This document shows, one piece after another, positions 31,744-44,930 of a DNA stretch of 64,000 bases (position 1 is its first letter; each line of letters opens with the position of its first letter). The notes under the pieces were generated by a model, which was given only the letters and a program-made list of their open reading frames with translations, was not told where the DNA came from and ran no database searches. The position numbers and the translations under genes were made by a program. Source of the stretch: Hydrangea macrophylla (taxonomy: Eukaryota; Streptophyta; Magnoliopsida; Cornales; Hydrangeaceae); assembly GCA_033977485.1 (NCBI GenBank), contig CM066984.1:111023191-111087190 (forward strand), written 5' to 3'.

Positions 31744-34700
31744 AAGGATTCTATTATGTACCTTGTCCTCAATTTCTAGCCTTCCTTCAAAATTCAACAA
31801 TCCCGAGTATGAATTAAAAAATGTATATATATATATATTAATTGGTCATGTTTTATCGAGTACATCTCTCTTTATCTTCCCAATTATAAAATGGTAGATT
31901 TTTTTGTCTTCTCTTTTTCCATCTATTTTGGCTGCTACATATTTTAAAATCAAACATGACTTTTCTAATCATCACTTGAAGCGTATTTGGAAGCCGCAAG
32001 GTGCGACTAATTCCATGGGTTCTCTCCATGGGCCAAGACAATTTCACTATATGATGCTTATTTGAATCAAGCGCACATTTGATTCTAATTAAACGTGTTT
32101 TTGGGATCCAAAATGTATATATTAACATTATCAATTAATTTTTTTTAATAAGCACCTTGGGAGTTCCAGAAGCATGTTTTTGCTTAAACAAGTCTGAACA
32201 TATTGGTTTAACTCAAATGTGATACAAAAAGCATATTTGAAAATTAATATATTTTTTTCCTTAATTTCCATGAAGTTCTTGTGGTAAGTACTTTTGATTC
32301 TGCTTTTGCATATGTCTGAAAGTAAAAGCCACACAGCTAATCCACGCACACAGTTTAATCACAACTCGCTAAGAAATTTAGTTGGAATGGACCTTGTTTG
32401 GGATGAACTGCGAACTTTGAAGTCGTGAACTCAGTGCGCCCTTTGTCTTAGGCAATAGTAGCGATTGACGACATGCCGATAATCTCAATAGATCCGGGCA
32501 TTTGAATGAAAAGAAGGTTAGTTTGAATGGAACGGATTCAATGACTATTACGGAGTACATGGTAGTTGGAAGTTTGAGTTCCCCTCTTTAAGCTAATGCA
32601 TGTGGGTTGTGAAGTGTTTGTTTGAATTTTTTCTTTGTAGACAATTTGTCAGATTAGAATTAATGAAATTAATCAAAACAATTTAAACAATTCAATGTAA
32701 CTATGCGTACAAATAAATGGATATTGCTACCTAAATGAAATTTGGTAGTTTTGAAATTTAGTGGATGTAGTAAGTTGGTACCTCCATAATGTAAAGAAGA
32801 AGAAAATGATATTGCTACCTAAGTGAGGAACTATTAAATTAGGCCTAAATATATCCGTGCAAATTATAATTAATTTTAAGTACCTTAATGAACCATTCCT
32901 TTCCATCCAGCACGTATTAAAGAAGCCATTAATGCTTAATAAATCAGCAAATCAGCAAGTTGACATTTGCTTCGTGTAATATCAAAGTTTGAATTATCAT
33001 CATGAATTTTCTTTTAATTATATTGTTTATACATCACATGCACCATAAATTATATAAAGTCAAGTCAATAGGTACCTGCGCCGTTTGCGGTGATTATTGC
33101 TAAAGCATCTGTGTGTTACCATCCAGTTGGAAGGTTCACAACAATGGAGACTACGTCAACTTAATTTTATTTATTTTTTTGCTTGGAGTACGTCAACTTA
33201 ATCAATGTCTTATATTAGGATTAAAATTGTCTCATCTCAAAGAACCTTCTTTGGAGCATTACAAATGTTTTTGATGTGATTAAAAAAAGATCAAATTTTC
33301 AGTCTGAAAAAAAAAAAAAAAAAAAAAAAAAAAGAGATCAAATTTATAATATGAACGTATGAGTAAAAATAGTATGTGGAGTTTAATCCACTAAGTTGTA
33401 TTGGGTTCTTAATATAACACATGGAAAATTAAACAAACATATTTTTAGGATAAAAAGATTCTCAAAAATATTTATCATCACTCCACATGTCCCAAATTAA
33501 GAGTCTTTTATTATTTGTAGGGATGTCCCATTTCAATAGTCATCTACTTATCTTCAAAAAGTCATTACACTCTCGTTGGTTAGATACGTTCATGATTACC
33601 ATTTACCGTACAAAGTTTTATTTTTTATTTTTTTTCATCTGATGTGATAATTTGAACTTAAAATATGGATAATGATGAAATTTAAAATTTTACCACAGTC
33701 AAGTAATATAATTTAAAATTTAAATAGTTGAAAGTGCAAAAGAGCAAGGCCAGTCACGTGGGTGGCTTTGCCCCATCAGTAGGCCCTATTTTAAGTATTA
33801 GGCTATTTTGTATAGTTCATGTAGTTAAAAAAAAAAAAAAGACCAATTGATAAGAGTACTGCTATGTTTTCAATTTCTATATGAAAGTTGATACATTTTA
33901 AAATGACGTGTCAGTGATATTATATTCAATGTAATGGGACTATAAGAATTTAATTAGAAGTTATTTCTAGTATCCCACAACCACATCATGTGAGAATTAC
34001 TTTTTGAATATAAATTTGACAATCATAGCTTTAGTCAATCATTTATAATGAGTAATGCCTTGGTTTCTAAAATTAAATCACTAATTTAGTTCTCAAATGA
34101 TTTGACAGTTGTGCCACAGAGCAAACCTGTAATCTTTCCCATACAAAAAATCCTATCGCTAATATGCATAAACAGACTCAATTTTTCTTTTTTGGCCACA
34201 TAGCATTGTCCCAAAGTACTCCTGTAAGGTTTCGAGTTGACCTTGTCCAGGAGTCTTGTCTTTAAATGTTCACTTAGGACTAGGGACGGCTCAACATATT
34301 TTGGGGGCTTAGGCGAAGAATTGAAACGGGGCTTTTATAATTTTGCTATATGAATAACTACATACTCCGTATTAATTTTAATTAAATTTTATTATTCAAA
34401 ATTAATTTTTCTCTCTTTTTGAAATGCAAAATTAATAACATTTCATATTGAAGTTTTTTTAAAAAAAATTCTTTTCACATGATAACATGCTAATCTATTA
34501 TCTCTCCTGAGACATGGTTATTTTAGGTAAAATTATATCAGTTTTAGTTTTGTAAAACTTGTATAAGTTGAAGCGATTGTTACAAATATTGTTAAGAATC
34601 TAGGTATTTTTTTTTTCTAAATAGCATCTAATAATCAATTGATGTGCTTGTCGTGTCTCGTAAAATTTCTCTCAAGACTTTTGGATAGAAAATCATACTG

Positions 34701-36840
34701 TAGAAATTTTTTTTTTTTCCCATTTTTTGTTTTGTGATAGGTTTGAAGTCTTGAAGTTAACGAGATAATGAAACATTATGGGCCTTTTATGATAGGAATA
34801 ATGTATCTTCTTTTCAAAATATGTGTATTGTAGCTGGTTACAAATAACTGGGGACTTTGTAATTTTCTCTTTTAATGGCAATACTATTTGATTATTTTCT
34901 TTTTGAGAAGAATGTAACATATACATTAAATGTTAAAAAAAAAAAAAAAAAATAGGACCTTAATTTTTTAGGGCCTTCGGAGGTCACCTAAGTCGCCTTA
35001 ACTTAGGACACCCAAATTGTGAAGGCCGGCGGCCTACAAATTAAAGAGGATAAAAGGACTATCTCCTAAATGTGCCATGTAGCTAGCTTAGTTGGTTTAC
35101 CAAATAGAATGTATATACATAGTCTAAATTCTCGAATTTCATAAAGATATTAAAGATAACAAAAAGGTTAGTCTATTAGATATGAAAGTAGGAAATGATA
35201 TGGGTGCAACCAAAGCTTTTAAAGAGCATCTGAAAAGAATATTTTCCTTTCTTTAGCCTTATGATTGCATGAATGAGAGCAATAAAGAAAGAGAGAGAGA
35301 CCATAGATTATACAACTCTTCCACTTTTTGGATGATTCATATACTCTTTTCAGTTTTCACACTTGCATGCATATACATAATGCACATATACTTCTTTATA
35401 TTTTTTTCTTTATTATTATTTTTTTTTTCATATACACACACGTATAATTTGCTTTATTTTATGCTTTACAACTGTTGTCTATTTTATCTCCTTAATCTTT
35501 CCATCTCTCCAAGATCCGAATCCATCCACCCTAAAAAAAAAAAAAAAATTGCACTTTGCTAAACATAAAGTAATGTATCATATCTGTCATTGTCAGCGAA
35601 AAATTAATTTTACTAAAGAATGACAACTAGAAATTCAACAGTCCCAAGCTTCAAAAAGAAAAGACTTTGCAACTAAAAAGCTGGCAACGGATTGTCCTTT
35701 TTAATAATGTACACTTAAAAAACAATTCCATTTTGCTTTCTCTCCTCTTTTATGACCAACGATTTTAGACATCACGGACCTACTTGACTCATTGAGAAAA
35801 TATGGGTGGTTCTTTTGTTTTGCATAAAAAGATAATTTGACCTTTAAAGAGAAAATGGGATAGGACCTCTCTTTAATTCTCTTTGATATGACTTGTATTT
35901 TGGGATTAGTATGGTGTCAAAATGGTTTATTCATTTCTACAACTCTACTCCAATGTTATAATCTAAAAAATAAAATGCTATGGGCTTCGTTCGGAATTTA
36001 AAAAAAAGAAAAAAGGAAAAAGAAAATATGGTGTATTGCCATATTGACATTTCAAATTATAGCATACAATCCAAAATAGTACCTCAATGGAGTGCTTTGC
36101 CAAGTTACAACAATGCTATGTCCTGGGCCGTCACGTTATTATTTGACCATAACATGAGCCTCAGCAAAAACATTAGAGAAGATCGGTAAATGTTACATGA
36201 GTATAGCATAAGTTTTATGTATAGACAAATTAAGGGGTCCGGGCAGTTACCCAACCTAAATTTTGAAATCTTTGCATTTTAACCAAACCTGCAAAGTTCA
36301 AAGATTTTCTTTACATACTCCCAATAATGTGATACCTCTCCAACCTTAAATTTTTGCATCTGTCCTTGCTTGTTTGTTCAAGTCATTTTATCTAAAGTCT
36401 TTGAACGAAAAGAGTCTGTCTCTAGGAAAAATATTTAATATAATGGGTATATAATCTTATGTGGTACAACAAGCCAATAGAAATTCAGTATAAATTTATC
36501 TGGCCCCCTACTTCCAGGGGATTCTTAGTCCAACTCAACAAAACATTCCTCCAATTCAGCATTTTTTTTTAATTATGTGAGAGGGGATAAAATTCCACAT
36601 AGTATCCCTGGGATACCCAATATTTACTCCTGTCTCTAACATTGATGTGCAGTGTCCCCTCAACACAAATAAAACAAAATTGAAAATTATACATTTGATC
36701 AGTTCCAAAAGTTCATCCATTTGGATTCCATCAGTTCATTTTCAGACATCCAGAATATGCTTTTGGGTCAATTTGGTGGTCAGAACATAAATTCCATGGA
36801 GACTTCCTCTTAGGATTTAGAAAGATATATATATATATAT
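31744..36840. other. 5.1-kb gene-free intergenic block
   Basis: I find no gene, LTR or clean MITE. Long homopolymer A tracts occur at about 33308-33334, 33828-33840, 34935-34953 and 35533-35547. At 33485-33570 a CTCCACATGTCCCAAATTAA start and a following GGGATGTCCCA are degenerate Stowaway words. The open frames here are short, low-complexity and without domains. Confidence 0.5.
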
Positions 36841-36981
36841 ATATATACAGGGAGTCTCTAAAGAGGGCGCCCTCCCTTTAATAAAGGGAAGATCTCTATT
36901 TTGGCTGCCAGATCGTATTTTAATCGTCTGAAATGATAAAAATACCCTTAATGAAAACACGATCTGGTATATATCTTATTA
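36841..36981. repeat. Dispersed repeat, copy 1 (TCTCTAAAGAGGG)
   Basis: The block starting TCTCTAAAGAGGGCGCC and running through TAATGAAAACACGATC recurs at 56650-56800 in diverged form. Both copies abut AT microsatellites. This copy ends where a Helitron begins. The element class is unknown. Confidence 0.55.
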
Positions 36982-38395
36982 TCTATTCTATATATTATAA
37001 TACGGAAGACTATGATGCCACGTGGCATCAGCTCCTTTTTTATTTTAAAATTTTTTTTTTCCTAAATAATTGTAAACCAAATTGATGGAGAAAATATTGA
37101 TTGCATTTATTGAGAAAGAGAAACAATCCATATCATACATAATCAAAATTCTAAATTGAATTTGTAAACAAAATTGGTGGAAAATATTGATTGCATTTGT
37201 TGAGAAAGAGAAAATAAAAGAACAATTCAATTTTAATAACATCACAATTACTCACCACCAATTACTCACCTTCCGCCTGACTGTTACAAAGACAAATACA
37301 CAATGGAGAGACTTCGTATTCCGTATAACAATATTAGAATATAGAGCTCATTAATTACCCATATTATATGTTATTTGTAATATAAATGCACACCTACATA
37401 TACAAGTATCCATCTCCCCGTATTTTTTTCAATCCCTATAAACCCTCCAAATGCCTAATTCTCTCTATATTAATGCTTCATGAACCTAATTTTAATATAT
37501 AAAAAATTACAACTAATAAACAAAGTTTGATGTCCCTCTTTCTCCGCCTAATCTCAAGCACCTTCATTAGCAACTTAAATTGACTAACAAAGAAAATGGT
37601 TTCACTTTCTCACCAAATGTAATGCGTATCGCATTAATTACTTATGGATTTCATATATGGTATTGGTTATATGTAAACGTTTAACACCAAAAGCCTCTCC
37701 AATGGATAGTCTCTCCTTTATTTTCAAATCTCTCTCTCTCTCTACCTTGGCAGTGTATGTGCATTTCACTTAGGAAGCAGAGGAAGATGAAGAACAAAGA
37801 GTAGATATGAAAGGAATCGGTCATGACTCATCATGAGTATCTATCATCGATATTCGATTATTCATTACTCAATTTGTAGTTGCTAGTAGCAATTTAGGCA
37901 AAGTTCGTTCATTACTCGATTCTAATTCACGTTTATCATATTTGGATCTGAAACATTATTTATTCGGTTGAGGTTTTTATTATTATTATTTTTCTAAAAA
38001 AAATAGTTTTTTTTCTATCATGCATTGATTATGATTCCATATTGCATTTTTTTTTTTCATATTTAACTCCATTGATTTTATAAACATACACTATAGTTTG
38101 TTTGGTATACTCAGTTTGTTTTCTGGGAAAACCCTTTGTTTATGAAAGGAATTTTTACTATTCTAACCACAATTATTTTGTAATTTGTTTGTGTTGCATA
38201 TTTGAATAGTAGGAAAAAAATACGTTTTAGAATAAATTTCAATAATAAACACATCCATGTCAAGTTTAATTTGATACACACATAATTTTATAGTTATTAT
38301 GATCTTTTAATAAACTTCTTTTATTTACCGAATAAATTCTAGAACAACGAATCTAATGAATGTTCTCCCGTGCATTGCACGGGTTACAAAACTAG
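36982..38395 (+). mobile_element. Non-autonomous Helitron (1414 bp)
   Basis: The 5' end TCTATTCTATATATTATAAT follows an A, and the 3' end finishes with a hairpin CCCGTGC-ATT-GCACGGG, eight bases of spacer, then CTAG at 38392-38395 followed by T. Insertion between A and T, a 5' TC, and a 3' hairpin plus CTRR are the Helitron hallmarks. There is no Rep/helicase coding sequence, so it is non-autonomous. Confidence 0.8.
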
Positions 38396-38627
38396 TATTA
38401 TTATAATATGGAAGCCTCAAAATGCCACATGTCAAACTAATGGACAACGTAGATAAATGTATATTGAGTCTTCCCAAATTTATTCTATACATTTTCTTTA
38501 TTCCTAATTTCACTGTTAATTAGGCCCGTTATATATTTCCTCTACTTATCAATTATAACACAACTCAATTCAATTTTTAATTCATCCTTAAATATTTCTC
38601 CGTGCATTGCACGAGTTGAAAAGCTAG
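38396..38627 (+). mobile_element. Second Helitron end in tandem (232 bp)
   Basis: Directly after the first CTAG, a start-like TATTATTATAATATGGAAG resembles the first element's 5' region. A second 3' end follows (hairpin CCGTGC-ATT-GCACGAG, then CTAG at 38624-38627 followed by T). It is either a short second Helitron or a duplicated terminus of the first. The 5' TC is not clear. Confidence 0.6.
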
Positions 38628-39383
38628 TATGTATATATATATATATATATATGTAAGTCTACTTTTCCACCCAAAGCGATCCCTAATTTTGAATTTCTTA
38701 AATTCTTACGGCAAGTTGTGATTGTGATCGATATATTGACAATGTCAAGTAGATTAGCCACATCGTACCACAACAATATATTGTACACACATATATCTGC
38801 ACATGGAATCCACCAAAATGAGTGGCCCAGATCTTTATGTGCACACTTTATGTGCAGCAATCATTACTCTATCGATATAGTACTTGTATATCTTACTCTC
38901 AATCTAATCAGTATCAAAGAACAGCTAGCCTTCGCAAATTGAGTACAACTCTTTTTAGCGTCATGTCCCTTTCCCTCGTATTAAAAATAAATAAATAAAA
39001 TTAGCATTGTGGAAATTTTGGAATCATTTTGATTGAAATAGAAAATCACGAATTTTTGAATTTTTGAAGGAAAAAAAACATTGAAAGTATCTTTTTTTCT
39101 TTTTTCTTTGCTAAAAGATAATATCATTGAAAACAAAAGAGGAAATAACAAGGAACCACTAGTCCCATTGGTGGCTACCCTCCTGAACTCCTGGAGGCAA
39201 GTCGCTAAACGGGACGGGTCCTACAAAATTATAGACAAAGCCCAATGAACAAGGTTGTGTGCAGTGAAATTTGCACATCTAGGAATTTTGGAAACATGCC
39301 AAAAAAAAAAAAAGAAAAAGAAAGGAGGTTTCTAGCTTTCTGGATCAGAGAATCAAAAGACCATATTGGAATTGAACTCCAGC
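38628..39383. other. Gene-free spacer
   Basis: AT microsatellite at 38634-38652, then unremarkable AT-rich DNA. No gene is supported. Confidence 0.5.
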
Positions 39384-39388
39384 TCCTC

Positions 39389-41439
39389 TGTCACGACCCA
39401 TCTCGTTATGCGCAGAAATAGGACACGTGGCACGCCACCAAAGCTCATCCAATTCCATTAAACTAAAGATAGCAGCGGAAAACATAAGTCCAATCCATTT
39501 AAAATCAGAGTTATAAAGTTTTGCCCCATTGAAACACTTTCAAAAGAATCCATTTCGAAAACCAGCAGGCTAGTCGACTGTGGCGGGGACCCAGTCGATT
39601 GGAGGTTAAAAGCAGAAAGTAAGAAAAGTTCAACAGCCTGTCTAGTCGACTGAGTCTGTCAGGGAGGGACACTATGCATGCAGAATGTTGTGTTTTCGTG
39701 CAGAAACCTGTCGACTGATGTCCCTCCTTCAGTCGACTAAAGCCTTTGAAAACTTAAGAGTTTTTCGTTAAAAACTGGGGTCCAGTCGACTGTGTCTGGG
39801 ACCCAGTCGACTGATCCCTCCCAAATCTGCACAATGTGCAGAAACTCAAAGCCAAGTTCCTCCAAACCAATTCCAAAATAACACAACTATATCACGACGA
39901 TTCAAACCATAATTCCAAGAGTTTTTCTATGGATTACAATACTACTAATCGTCCCCCTGATTCAGTTATAACAAGTTACGAATTCAAAGTAATTATTACA
40001 AGGTTGAAAAGGAAACAAAACATAAACAAGAGTGTTCCATCGTCGTCGTCTCGGCCTCACTCTTCACGCTTCTTCTTTCTCTTTTTCTTTTCACCTGCAA
40101 TGGAGTAAGTCTCCACTGCTCAGCTATATGCTGAGTGTACAATTCTAAACAAATGCATATGGACAAATCATGGTTTAACCATCTAAAACACATAGAAATA
40201 GTCTCTAGGGTGAGTGGTACGCATTCATCCGGTAAATGGAACTTATGCCGTGGAAGGCACACCTCTTCCACGCACCCCGTACACTGGTTGGGCCTTCCTC
40301 CATACCAGGTAACGTGTCCTGGTTGGGCCTTCCTGCATACCAGACACCACCACAATTAATGTTACAATCCTCAAACTTTGAGGAGTTTACCCCCGGCTAA
40401 AATTTTACCAAACTCCTCTTTGACCCAAGTCGACATATAACATGCTCACATAAACAGTTATATATGCTTTTCTAATATTTTCGCGTGCCTAATTAACGGG
40501 CCTATTAACACATGAATTTTTCCCGGATCCAAAATATCATAGTCGATATTCAAAACATGAAAATCCCATATATTTCATAGATCTAAAATTCATACCTCGT
40601 GCGAATCCTCTAAAACTTTGAAGGATCAACTAGAGGTCCGAATAAACATCTGATCTCAAGTTATACGCGATTCCTACAAGTTTTACCTGATTTTTTCCAA
40701 ATTTCTATAAATTAGATTTTTGAAAAACTAAGTCAAACGAGGCCTAAGAGGTATCAAAATGACGCTCTTACCTCGAGGAATTCAAATCTCAAATCTGGTG
40801 AAAATCTGGCAGACGAACAATCGTCGATCGGCGTCACAAAGCTCGTAGCAACCAAATCTCTATTTTTTCTCTCCTCCAAGGATATTTTCAGAAAGTTTGG
40901 TAAAAGAATCTCAACCTTATCTATTTATAGGCACAAGACTTGGAAATTACGTTCACCTCCCCATGAGTTTTCAAAACTTCTAATTATCTCTCGAAACGTC
41001 TTATATGTCTACTTTATTATTTCGCGTGTGAAAACTAAAATTTATAATAAAAAAAATTGACTAAGTTCTATTTGGGTCCAAAATAAGGATCCAAAAAATA
41101 ATCTCTGTGGAATCTCTATAACACTTACCTTTTATGCACGTTTCACTCACGTTGTCACCACAGTATTCCAAATGATAAATAACGATCAATCTACCAGAAA
41201 TTACTCTACATAGGTAAATTTACTATTCATAAAAATACCGGATATCAAATAACATTTAAATCACATAAATGCCATTTAATCATGCCAATGCAACATGAAG
41301 TACCATGTTTCCCTGTCTTCACTGACACCTCACTGTTGACCCACAGTCAACCTCATTTACCACTATCAATTAACATTGATAATTTACAAAAATTCGAATA
41401 TGTATAATAAAACCATGAAATTCTAGAATGGATGTGACA
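39389..41439 (-). mobile_element. Solo LTR A of a Ty3/Gypsy element (2051 bp), 5-bp TSD TCCTC
   Basis: It begins TGTCACGACCC and ends GGATGTGACA on the plus strand, flanked by an exact 5-bp duplication TCCTC (39384-39388, 41440-41444). On the minus strand a TATA box (CTATAAATAG, about 40921-40930) is followed by a leader-like region, so transcription would run minus. It has no internal domain on either side, hence a solo LTR left by LTR-LTR recombination. The transcribed part carries a cluster of AGTCGACT palindromes (39572-39812). Confidence 0.88.
39572..39812 (-). repeat. AGTCGACT palindrome cluster in solo LTR A
   Basis: Copies at 39572, 39593 (one mismatch, AGTCGATT), 39644, 39709 (TGTCGACT), 39731, 39784 and 39805. 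Three pairs have start-to-start spacing of 21, 22 and 21 bp, and one copy stands alone. Several copies have a GGGACCC-like block between pair members. Confidence 0.9.
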
Positions 41440-41444
41440 TCCTC

Positions 41445-42196
41445 AAAAGGCTCACAGACTAGGAGACTATCACTTTTGAATTACTCCATCCTCTACACAA
41501 CATTTTAACTTGAATTCTCATGATTATGAATGAAACCATTTAGAAAAATCAGGTACTTCATTATATTTCTACTTGTATACTAATTGTTTTTAGGATTTTC
41601 AAGAATTAATCTTACAACCCATTTGGGAACCATAATAAGAAGCGAAATTGTGCGATTAAACTTCCAATAGTATTCCGATAATCGTGGGATTGTGGTTCAG
41701 GATTTTCCAAATCATTTTTGCAGTAGATTTGGACCTTTTTTTTCTTTTTCTTTTTAAATTCTTTAATGAAGGGAGTTTCAGCCATAGCTCCCTTAAATAA
41801 ACCCTTCCAAGCTACAACTCATTCTACTTTTCTTTAACTCATTAGATCCTTTTTAGGCCTAAACAACTTCAAATTGCTCTAACTTTTGTTCTACAAATCC
41901 GTTTTTCGTAAAATTTGGTGTTTTAGAATTCGCAAAATAAAATCCATCAAACGAGATCAATACTGGCCATGAAATTCTAAAGGGAAAAAAAGGATTAACT
42001 TAGTATATAGTACTAATATTGACACCTACCTGAAAATAGGTTCTTTTTTAAAATGAAACTAGAAATAGGTCCCTAATTTATTTTGAGGACCAAAATACCA
42101 CTATATAATTATATGTAGAAATATATATATATATACACACATATATAGTATTTACTTCCCACATTCAGGGTTTTGAAATTCAAAATCCATATTAAC

Positions 42197-42249
<53 letters not shown>

Positions 42250-42497
42250 TTGATGGAGAGAGAGAAACAAGATTGTCGATACTACCTCCGCAACACCACG
42301 TCCACCACCTTCCTTTATAGGTGATCCATGAAGATCGTCGAAACAGAAGCTCGATTCACTATTGACTATGTAATCTAAGAATTTTGGTACAAATTTCTCA
42401 CAATTTTGGAACAAATCTCACGTAGCTTCGATTCAAACATTTGAGTTTTCTGAGAAAAATAGTTATTGCTTTGATTAGGGCTTGGCTTCACATAAAG
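41445..42497. other. Gene-free spacer
   Basis: No gene is supported. Compound AT and GA microsatellites lie at about 42195-42250. Confidence 0.5.
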
Positions 42498-42502
42498 GTT
42501 TT

Positions 42503-44017
42503 TCTCACACCCCAACCCGCCCCGGCGGATTAGGACACGTGCAGTAAGAGTACACGCGCCCAAAACATACACTAATTAGGAAGAAAATGTGGATTAAACC
42601 ACTTTAAAGAACTTAATTGTGACAAGAACAGCCCCAAGAGCAAAATGGTCATTAATAAAATATATCAAATTTTTATACCAAAAGATAGGTCTTTGAGTCC
42701 TGGTTCTAACGCAAAAAATGGTGCACAAATCCATGTTTTCTAGAAAGTAAAAAGCAGGGGCGGATCGATCCACCCTTTAGGGCCGGATCGATCCAATATT
42801 GCAATTTCCAAGCAGAATGTCCCCCAATTTCCAAGCAGAATGTCCCCGAAGAAGCCCGGATCGATCCACCCTTTACACCCGGATCGATCCGGGTTCCTGC
42901 AAAACAGTTTCTACTACTAAAAATCTTGCTGCTACAAGTTCAAAACTTACCAAAACATAACCAATTCACATGTAAACTTCATAAAACTTTGGGAAAACCA
43001 TTCCCAAACATTTTCAAACATAAATCAAGCACGTACCACTTATCTACAACTAAAATTGGATCAAATTAGCTCATGAACTCAACTCTTTTTGAATCAAAAC
43101 AAGTTTGGAAGCTTGAAACTCAATTCTTATCAAAAGTTCATAAAACTTGACAGACATGAACTCAAGCTACAACCAACACCATTCATACAACAAAACCCGT
43201 CTACGACGCTTGCGACACATCTGAACTTGCCGAGATGGTCCCAATTACTAACTTGCACCTTTTCTTGAACAAAATAAGGAAATAAATACACAAATTCTTC
43301 AAATTCAATTCCAACTACCAAAATACCAACTTAAGGATCTAAGTCCCATGGATACAACAAAATACCAACATTGTCATTAAAGAAACTTTAATTTACAATA
43401 TTTTCAAGTTTAAAAGATGACCATAAACACAAGTCTCAAATCTCCCCCATCTCTTCCATATCTCCCATGTCTCCCGTCATTTCTTCTCCGGGTATTGCTC
43501 TCCCTTTTTTGAATCCAACTATTTAAGGGAACAAAAAGAATCTACACCTACTCTCCACAATTGCCCATAATCATTGCACTTTCTTTTTTGTTTTGTTTTG
43601 GTCTTGGTTGTAAGGAAGGGTAATTTGGGAAACTAAGTAAAATTTACATACTAATTTAGGAAAGTGGACAATAATTTTGGGACATCCCAAAAAGGAAAGG
43701 GGGACACATAAAATGGGACAGAGGGAGTATATCCTTATTTTCATTAATCAACTTAGCATTTTGATAACTAACATATCAATCAATGTAATATGAAAGCTAT
43801 TAAACATATCTCCAAGTAGTCATATAAAATGCTCTATCATTTATATGCAAATTTTTTTTTATCTGGGCCCTTCACTAGGTGCCACCTCATTACCTGTCCC
43901 TCCTCACTGGGGATTTTTCCATGGGCTAGTCCAAAGCCTTCCCCTTAACCGTTATATACACTAATCACATGAATTAATGCATATAAACATAACCTTTTCC
44001 CGGGTACGAGTGTTACA
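42503..44017 (-). repeat. Gypsy 3' LTR (1515 bp)
   Basis: Plus-strand ends TCTCACACCCC and GTGTTACA, so on the element's strand TG..GA rather than TG..CA. It aligns with the right LTR at both ends, but 43502-43731 is a different segment from 49732-50365. This segment ends in GGGACAGAGGGAGTA, a Stowaway terminus, suggesting a MITE insertion accompanied by deletion. GGATCGATCC occurs at 42762, 42785, 42858 and 42881. A 24-bp unit near 42807-42846 is duplicated here but single in the other LTR. Confidence 0.88.
42762..42890 (-). repeat. GGATCGATCC palindrome pairs in the Gypsy 3' LTR
   Basis: Four exact copies at 42762, 42785, 42858 and 42881, forming two pairs, each spaced exactly 23 bp start to start. 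The last copy extends to a perfect 16-bp palindrome (CCCGGATCGATCCGGG). The matching region of the other LTR has the same four copies at 49021, 49044, 49094 and 49117, again 23 bp apart within pairs. Confidence 0.95.
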
Positions 44018-44031
44018 CTTCTCCCTCCCTA
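44018..44031 (-). other. Gypsy polypurine tract
   Basis: Minus-strand TAGGGAGGGAGAAG immediately precedes the 3' LTR, the expected primer for plus-strand DNA synthesis in reverse transcription. Confidence 0.8.
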
Positions 44032-44064
44032 AAAGGAAGCTTGGTCCCCAAACTTATTCTTACC

Positions 44065-44337
44065 TCAAGCTTCGAATAAGTGTGGGTATTTGGCTCGAAT
44101 TTCATCCTTCCGCTCCCAAGTAGCCTCCTCGACTACATGGCTTCGCCATTGAACCATAACAAGAGGACTCACCTTAATTCTCAATACTTGATCCTTTCTG
44201 TCAAGAATTTGCACTCGGTGTTCCACATAAGTCATATCCTCCCGAATCTCCAATGGCTCTAGAATGATGACATGTCTCGAACCTGATACATAACTTCGAA
44301 GCATCGACACGTGAAACACGTTATGAACGTTTGCCAA
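44065..44337 (-). pseudogene. Gypsy integrase C-terminal/chromodomain-like block
   Basis: An open stretch of 90 codons begins NVHNVFHVSMLRSYV, continues with the EDMTYVEHRVQILDRKDQVL linker, and ends WRSHVVEEATWERKDEIRA. This is the conserved end of chromovirus Pol, which targets integration to chromatin. Upstream, 44340-44930 holds eroded integrase core sequence with several stops. Confidence 0.85.
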
Positions 44338-44930
44338 CTCTTATGGAAACTCTAACTGATAAGCTAGTGGTCCTACTCGATTAAGAGTCAAATACGGTCT
44401 AACATATCTTGGACTGAGCTTGCCTCGCTTACCAAATCGTGCTATGCCTTTCGAAGGCGATACCTTCAAAAACACATAGTCACCCACTTCAAACTCCAAC
44501 GGTCTTCTGCTCGTATCCGCATAGCTTTTATAATGACTCTAAGCCGTTTACAATCGTTGATTTATCAATCAAATCTTGTCGGTAGTGATTTGCACTATCT
44601 CCGGTCCCAAAAGCTATTTTTCACCGACTTCTGTCCAACAAACAGGCGATCTACACTTTCTTCCGTACAATGCCTCATAAGGCGCCATTCCAGTACTAGT
44701 CTAAAAACTGTTATTGTAAGAGAACTCTATTAAAGGCAAATGGGTCTCCCAATCAGCCTTAAAATCCATAACACATACTCTCAACAGGTCTTCTAGAATT
44801 TGAATCACCCTTTCGAACTGGCCATCGGTCTGGGGATGAAACGCAGTACTAAAATGTAAAGTTGTCCCCATAGCCCTCTATAAACTCTCCCAAAATCTTG
44901 ACACGAATCGAGTATCACGATCTGACACTA

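Noticed and set aside
42762..42890. CRISPR-like array from regularly spaced repeats
   Set aside because: Plant LTR context, 10-bp repeats and constant spacers; not a CRISPR architecture.
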